A stretch of 64,000 bases of DNA from Perlucidibaca piscinae DSM 21586 (GTDB taxonomy: Bacteria > Pseudomonadota > Gammaproteobacteria > Pseudomonadales > Moraxellaceae): assembly GCF_000420045.1 (NCBI RefSeq), contig NZ_ATUE01000007.1, positions 124,001 to 188,000 on the forward strand. The letters run 5' to 3'. The position numbers were made by a program, and so were the translations under genes. Each line of letters starts with the position of its first letter. Position 1 is the stretch's first letter. Positions 60,012 to 64,000 of this stretch are shown piece after piece. Below the pieces are notes generated by a model that was given only the letters and a program-made list of their open reading frames with translations, was not told the DNA's origin and did no database searches.

Positions 60012-60992
60012 ATGATTCTTGCCATGAAAATTCATCTCTTGGTATCTGATGGTGTATTCGATCTGGGGTTGGCGGCGCTCACTGACACGTTGAGTCTCGC
60101 CAACGCCTTGGCTGTCTCTTTGCCGCAGCCCCCGGCGCCGATTGACCTAGCATTGGTCGGTGTGCGGCGCCATGTCCGAACCGCTCAGGGTTTGACGGTC
60201 CCCGTCGTGCCTGCACACCGTGCGCCGACGCCTGATGTCGTGTTCGTTCCTGCGCTGGGAGACAAGATGCCCGAACCACTGGCGGAGCGCTTGGTCCGAC
60301 CCGACGTGGCGGATGCAGCGGCAATCTTGCGCCAATGGTCCGCCACCGGGGCTCATCTGGGTGCCGCCTGCTCAGGCAGTTTTTTGCTGGCCGAAAGTGG
60401 TTTGCTGAACGAGAGACGCGCGACGACCTCTTGGTGGCTGGGTCCGATGTTCAGGCAACGCTATCCCAGGGTGAAACTTGACGAGTCGCGCATGCTCGTC
60501 AACGCGGATGGCTTCACTACAGCAGGTGCAGCGCTTGCCCATGTGGACTTGGCCTTGAGCATGGTCAGAGCCAGCAGCCCGGCACTGGCAGCGCTGGTTG
60601 CCCGTTACTTGCTGGTCGAGGCGCGTGGCTCCCAAGCGGAGTTCATCATTCCGGACCACCTGGCCCATGCTGATCCAGTAGTCGAACGTTTCGAGGACTG
60701 GGCCAGGCGCCATTTGGCGGACGGATTTTCTTTGAGCGAGGCGGCAAAAGCGGCCGGGACCAGCGAGCGCACCTTGGCACGGCGCTTACACAGTGTGCTC
60801 GGGAAGACACCGCTGTCGTATTTCCAGGACCTGCGTGTTGAACGCGCTGTCCAACTCCTGCGCACCGGAAGTGGAAGCGTTGATCAAGTCGCCGCGCAGG
60901 TCGGGTACGCCGACGGGGTGACACTGCGCGCCCTTCTGCGACGCAAGCTGGGGCGCGGAGTCAAAGATTTTCGTGAGGTTGAGTCAAAATAA
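60012..60992 (+). CDS. GlxA-family transcriptional regulator (DJ-1/PfpI + AraC)
   Basis: A 326-residue protein with an N-terminal DJ-1/PfpI-like domain (about 1-180; HLGAACSGSFLLAESGLL contains the nucleophile-elbow Cys) and a C-terminal AraC HTH (about 225-320; LSEAAKAAGTSERTLARRLH, VDQAAQ-like VDQVAAQVGYADGVTLRALLRRKLG). Start may be ATG 60012 or 60024 (MKIHLLVSDG); neither has a clear ribosome binding site. It probably regulates the divergent ABM gene. Confidence 0.87.
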   Translation: MILAMKIHLLVSDGVFDLGLAALTDTLSLANALAVSLPQPPAPIDLALVGVRRHVRTAQGLTVPVVPAHRAPTPDVVFVPALGDKMPEPLAERLVRPDVADAAAILRQWSATGAHLGAACSGSFLLAESGLLNERRATTSWWLGPMFRQRYPRVKLDESRMLVNADGFTTAGAALAHVDLALSMVRASSPALAALVARYLLVEARGSQAEFIIPDHLAHADPVVERFEDWARRHLADGFSLSEAAKAAGTSERTLARRLHSVLGKTPLSYFQDLRVERAVQLLRTGSGSVDQVAAQVGYADGVTLRALLRRKLGRGVKDFREVESK

Positions 60993-61009
60993 ATTTCATG
61001 ACGTTAGGA

Positions 61010-61138
61010 GTGAGAAGCTCGCCATTCACGACAGTCTATGACGCTTGCGTGCTCTATCCGGCTGTCGTCGTGGATGTTGCGCGTCGGAAAGGCTTGAGCT
61101 GGTCAGAGGTCACCCAATCTGTTACCTTGATTGCATGA
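61010..61138 (+). pseudogene. Internally deleted PIN toxin relic
   Basis: From GTG 61010 the frame reads VRSSPFTTVYDACVLYP then AVVVDVARRKGLSW. The first part equals the start of the PIN toxin at 58708; the second equals its region near residue 145 (AAVVDAARR). About 125 codons have been removed in frame, taking most of the active site. The remnant ends at TGA 61138, just before the antitoxin promoter. Confidence 0.8.
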
Positions 61139-61162
61139 ATTTTCAATGAGAAGTCATGCGTC

Positions 61163-61762
61163 ATGGCCGATCACGAGCAGCCCAGTGCATTAGAGCAAGT
61201 CCGGCAGGTTCTGAAGCCTGGGCGTGTGTACCGACGCGCCGACCTGTTGGCTGTGTCCACCTCGGTTGATAGACACCTCCAAGCGTTGGTGCAAGCGGGT
61301 GATCTGCGGAAGCTGGCACAGGGACTCTACTACGCGCCTCGCAAGTCTGTGTTTGGCGAGCTGCCGCCTGACGATGCTGAACTCGTGCGCAGCTTTCTGC
61401 GGGATGATGACTTCCTGCTTTTCTCTCCCTCCGCTTACAACACGGTCGGGCTGGGCACCACGCAGCTCTACAACCGCACGGTCGTCTACAACCGCAAGCG
61501 CCATGGGCACTTCAGGCTGGGCAATCGCGAGTTCGATTTCCGGGTGAAGCCCCGGTTTCCGCATGCCTTGTCTGCGGAGTTCCTGTTCGTGGATCTGCTC
61601 AACAATGTCGATGAGTTGGCTGAGGATGTATCGGCTGTCTGGGCATGCGCGGCAAGCAAGTTGAAGCAGTTTGATCGCGATGGCTTGAGTCAGGCGTTGC
61701 GTGCCTATGGCAATGTGACCACGCGCAAGCGGCTGGAGGGCGTTTTCCGTGCTGCTGCATGA
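61163..61762 (+). CDS. AbiEi-like (DUF6088) type IV antitoxin, copy 2
   Basis: A 199-residue copy of the protein at 57475, with the same winged HTH and length. Its 60-base upstream region, including TTTTCAATGAGAA, is also duplicated. It overlaps the GTG start of the AbiEii-like toxin by 14 bases, the normal antitoxin-then-toxin operon. Because that toxin is frameshifted, selection on this copy may be relaxed. Confidence 0.8.
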   Translation: MADHEQPSALEQVRQVLKPGRVYRRADLLAVSTSVDRHLQALVQAGDLRKLAQGLYYAPRKSVFGELPPDDAELVRSFLRDDDFLLFSPSAYNTVGLGTTQLYNRTVVYNRKRHGHFRLGNREFDFRVKPRFPHALSAEFLFVDLLNNVDELAEDVSAVWACAASKLKQFDRDGLSQALRAYGNVTTRKRLEGVFRAAA

Positions 61763-62689
61763 CCATCCTGACTTCGAGGGGCTGCTGGGCTTGGTCGCGT
61801 CCGAGCGCGGGCTTGATCCGGTGCTGGTCGAGAAGGACTACTGGATCATGCATTGCCTCTGGGGGTTGCAGCAGCAAGGTTTTCGCTTTGAGCTGAAGGG
61901 CGGCACATCACTGTCCAAAGGGTTCGGGGTCATCCACCGCTTTTCGGAAGACATTGACCTGCGGATCGAGCCTCAGGCTGGCCAGGATGTGAAGCAGGGG
62001 CGGAACCACAGCAAGCCGGCACATGTGGAGAGTCGTCGGATGTTTTCGACGAAACCGCCAGGCGTATTCGAATTCCCGGGATCGAGCAGGCGATTCGCGA
62101 TACCGAGTTCGATGACATGCCCCAGTTGCGCAGCGCAGGTATACGACTGATCTATCAGGCGCGTGCCGGCAGCTTGGCGGGCGTCAAGGATGGCATCTTG
62201 CTTGAGCTGGGCTTTGATGACACGACGCCCAACCGGCCGGTGGCGATATCGTCCTGGGCCTGGGAGACAGCGACGAGGGCAGGGGTGCCAGTCACTGACA
62301 ATCGTGCTCAGGATGTGCCGTGCTACGCCCCCACGCACACGTTTGTCGAGAAGCTGCAGACGGTCTCGACGAAGTACCGTACGCAGTCAGGCAGCGTGGC
62401 GTTGCCGAGAAACTTCATGCGGCACTATTACGACCTTTACTGCCTGTTGGCCTTGGATGAGGTTCAGGCGTTCATCGGCACGCCTGCCTATGAAGCGCGA
62501 AAGGCACAACGCTTCCGCCAAGGGGATGAGTTGGTCATCGCCAGGAATCCTGCCTTCCTGCTGGATGATCCGGCGGAGCGAGATCGGTTCGGGCGGGCAT
62601 ATGAGCAAAGTGCTGCGCTTTACTATCAGGGGCAGCCGCCTTTCGATGACGTGCTGGGCCGGATACAGGCGAACATCGGGCGGCTTTGA
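61749..62689 (+). pseudogene. AbiEii-like nucleotidyltransferase toxin, frameshifted
   Basis: From GTG 61749 the first frame has the NTase core KGGTSLSKGFGVIHRFSEDIDLRI (GG-S and DxD motifs) and EKDYWIMHCLWGLQQQG. At 62043-62046 a run of four T breaks the frame: adding one T joins it to FDETARRIRIPGIEQAIRDT and FDDMPQLRSAGIRLIYQ in the frame that ends at 62689 (PSFVEKL-type THTFVEKLQTVSTKYR, RHYYDLYCLLA). The intact protein would be about 313 residues. All motifs survive, so the lesion is recent or a sequencing error in a homopolymer. Confidence 0.85.
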
Positions 62690-62783
62690 GGTCATGCAGA
62701 CTATTCTGCGAATTCTTTTGTAGGCATTCCTGTCGGCATGTTTGAATTTTTTATGCTCAAGCTGTTGATTTTTATGACTGGGT

Positions 62784-62803
62784 GAGTCCCTCTCTCACCG
62801 CCA
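62784..62803 (+). repeat. Outer attR site (tRNA-Ser 3' end copy, one mismatch)
   Basis: GAGTCCCTCTCTCACCGCCA differs from the tRNA copy only by G for A at the third base and adjoins the ancestral terminator and core gene beyond. Confidence 0.83.
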
Positions 62804-62810
62804 GATCAAG

Positions 62811-62848
62811 AAAGCCCCTGATTTTCATGAAATCAGGGGCTTTTTTCG
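62811..62848 (+). terminator. Ancestral tRNA-Ser terminator
   Basis: Same perfect hairpin as at 59412 (AAAGCCCCTGATTT with AAATCAGGGGCTTT) followed by a T run. Before island insertion this would have followed tRNA-Ser directly; it also serves the convergent epimerase gene end. Confidence 0.85.
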
Positions 62849-62865
62849 TTTCAGGGCGTGTTTCC

Positions 62866-63933
62866 TCAGCCCCGTTTCTTCACCAGCCCGTCATCCAGCG
62901 CCTGCTGGAAGTGTTCCTCCAGGGTCTGACGGATGTCGTGGTACTGCAGGCCCAGCGTCAGGCTGCGACGATTGTCGAAGCGGATCGGGTGGCCCACGTT
63001 GTCGCGAATGAACGGCCGGGTCACCGGCCCCATGAGCGGGCCGACAGCCCAGACCACGGCCTTGGGCACGGTCATGCGCGGGAAGGGGTAGGCGTTGCCG
63101 AAGCGCTGGCGCAGGATGCGTGCGGCATCGAGCAGGGTGGTTTCACCGGCGACGGTCAAATAGCGGCCGCGGGCCTCGGGCGTGAAGGCGGCGAGGATGT
63201 GCGCGCGTGCCACGTCACGCACGTCGACGATGCCGAACATGAGGTCGGGCACGCCGGTGCGCAGACGGCCGTCGCCGAGCGAGATCAGGGTGTCGATGCT
63301 GGCCGACTGGCTCAGGGTGGTGAGCGCCGGGCCGTAGACCATGCCGGGGTTGATGGTGACCAGGTCCCAGCGATCCTGGGCGTCATGGAGTTTCCAGGCT
63401 TCGCGCTCGGCGGCGACCTTGGAGTACTGGTAGGGGTTGTGATCAACCGAGCTGCTGGTGTTCCAGCAGGTCTCGTCGAGGCTGTGGTCGGGCCGGTCGC
63501 GGGCATCGATGTTGTCGCCATAGAGGGCGGCGACGCTGCTGGTGAGCACCACACGGCGCACGCTGGCGGTGCGGTTGGCCGCCGTCAGCACGTTGCGGGT
63601 ACCTTCCACGGCGGGCCGTACCAGCGCTTCATGGGCATCGGTGAAGCCGTCGAGCACGAAGGGCGAGGCGGTGTGCATGACGATCTCGCAGCCCTGCATG
63701 GCCTCGTCGAAGCTGCCTGCCTTGAGCAGGTCGGCGGCGAACAGCCGCAGGCTGCCGGGTTGGCCTTCCGCCAGACGGTGCAGGTGCTTCACGCTGTCGC
63801 TGCGGTTCGGGTCACGCACCGTGGCGTGCACGGTGTGTCCGGCTTCCAGCAGGTAGCGCACCAGCCAGCTGGCAATGTAGCCGGAGGCGCCGGTGACCAG
63901 GATGGGGGCGGAGCGGGGGAGGGTGTCGGTCAT
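62866..63933 (-). CDS. NAD(P)-dependent epimerase / dihydroflavonol reductase-like SDR
   Basis: A 355-residue extended SDR: ILVTGASGYIASWLVRYLLEAGH (NADP-binding), the Arg in ATVRDPNR, VMHTASPF, the Ser of LTSSVAALYG and YQYSKVAAE as the YxxxK pair. It resembles dihydroflavonol-4-reductase/cinnamoyl-CoA reductase-like proteins that reduce aldehydes or ketones. ATG 63933 follows CGGAG; a GTG one codon earlier is possible. It marks the return to core sequence after the islands. Confidence 0.87.
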   Translation of the reverse strand: MTDTLPRSAPILVTGASGYIASWLVRYLLEAGHTVHATVRDPNRSDSVKHLHRLAEGQPGSLRLFAADLLKAGSFDEAMQGCEIVMHTASPFVLDGFTDAHEALVRPAVEGTRNVLTAANRTASVRRVVLTSSVAALYGDNIDARDRPDHSLDETCWNTSSSVDHNPYQYSKVAAEREAWKLHDAQDRWDLVTINPGMVYGPALTTLSQSASIDTLISLGDGRLRTGVPDLMFGIVDVRDVARAHILAAFTPEARGRYLTVAGETTLLDAARILRQRFGNAYPFPRMTVPKAVVWAVGPLMGPVTRPFIRDNVGHPIRFDNRRSLTLGLQYHDIRQTLEEHFQQALDDGLVKKRG

Positions 63934-64000
63934 CACGGGCAGAACTCCGGAGCATGCGGGACAGGGGTGTTTGCGGAGTCTAGAACGATTGTGCCAAAAG

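Larger units (their letters stand above)
59385..62803. mobile_element. Genomic island 2 (about 3.4 kb), tandem insertion
   Basis: Bounded by the att copies at 59385 and 62784 with homologous right-end sequence. It carries an ABM monooxygenase, a GlxA-type regulator, a PIN relic and an AbiE pair. No integrase is present, so it probably relied on a relative's recombinase or is a deletion remnant. Confidence 0.65.

Overview
The window is a high-GC gammaproteobacterial chromosome segment, most like Pseudomonadales or an Alcanivorax-type hydrocarbon degrader. This rests on gene order (rne | rluC, HAD phosphatase, sppA, yceD-rpmF-plsX-fabD-fabG-acpP-fabF-pabC-mltG-tmk-holB-tatD), a wax ester synthase gene and a CYP153-type alkane hydroxylase operon. 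The genus cannot be fixed by eye.

Core region 1-24.8 kb. The start of rne lies leftward at the edge. A long rightward block covers rRNA pseudouridylation, ribosome and membrane lipid synthesis, fatty acid synthesis, folate, peptidoglycan, dTMP and DNA polymerase delta-prime genes. Next come a TetR regulator, etfBA, a GDSL lipoprotein, a saccharopine-dehydrogenase-like reductase, a YgjP-type metallopeptidase, an ABC exporter, an unrecognised 52-residue Cys-rich protein with a strong ribosome binding site, a wax ester synthase/DGAT, kup and tRNA-Ser(GGA).

Accessory region 24.8-62.8 kb. The last 20 bases of tRNA-Ser recur at 59385-59404 and, with one mismatch, at 62784-62803. Both recurrences are followed by the same terminator hairpin. 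This is the pattern of two islands integrated in tandem at the 3' end of a tRNA gene; no integrase gene is visible in either. The 34.6-kb island opens with an IS3 element interrupted by an IS110 element, followed by IS256, IS3 and IS5 debris. It carries a large oxidation cluster. (1) A leftward operon encodes a PF10118 protein, an SDR, an HSL-type hydrolase and a Baeyer-Villiger monooxygenase (BVMO). (2) A rightward operon encodes PF10118, a BtrH-like protein, two thioesterases, an acyl-CoA ligase, two acyl-CoA dehydrogenases and a GMC alcohol oxidase. (3) A second leftward operon encodes a hydrolase, BVMO, SDR, PF10118 and thioesterase. (4) An AraC regulator faces a ferredoxin, CYP153, AlkJ-like alcohol dehydrogenase and ferredoxin reductase operon. 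(5) A TetR regulator and an AT-rich FadL-type outer membrane channel follow. Together these could import a hydrophobic substrate, oxidise it terminally (P450 to alcohol dehydrogenase to CoA ligase to beta-oxidation) and subterminally (SDR to BVMO to esterase). The combination of PF10118, SDR, hydrolase and BVMO occurs twice, and PF10118 proteins occur three times intact plus once as a relic. Their conserved E..ExxH..E..ExxH pattern looks like a diiron site. Four promoters in the island share a TGGTTG-N4-RCCA-like motif, the best sign of one dedicated regulon.

The right ends of both islands carry toxin-antitoxin genes: an AbiEi-like antitoxin twice (about 93% identical by eye) with toxins that are truncated or frameshifted, an HTH/PIN pair, and an internally deleted PIN relic. 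The 3.4-kb second island also has an ABM monooxygenase divergent from a GlxA-type regulator. After the last att copy the chromosome resumes with an NAD-dependent epimerase gene.
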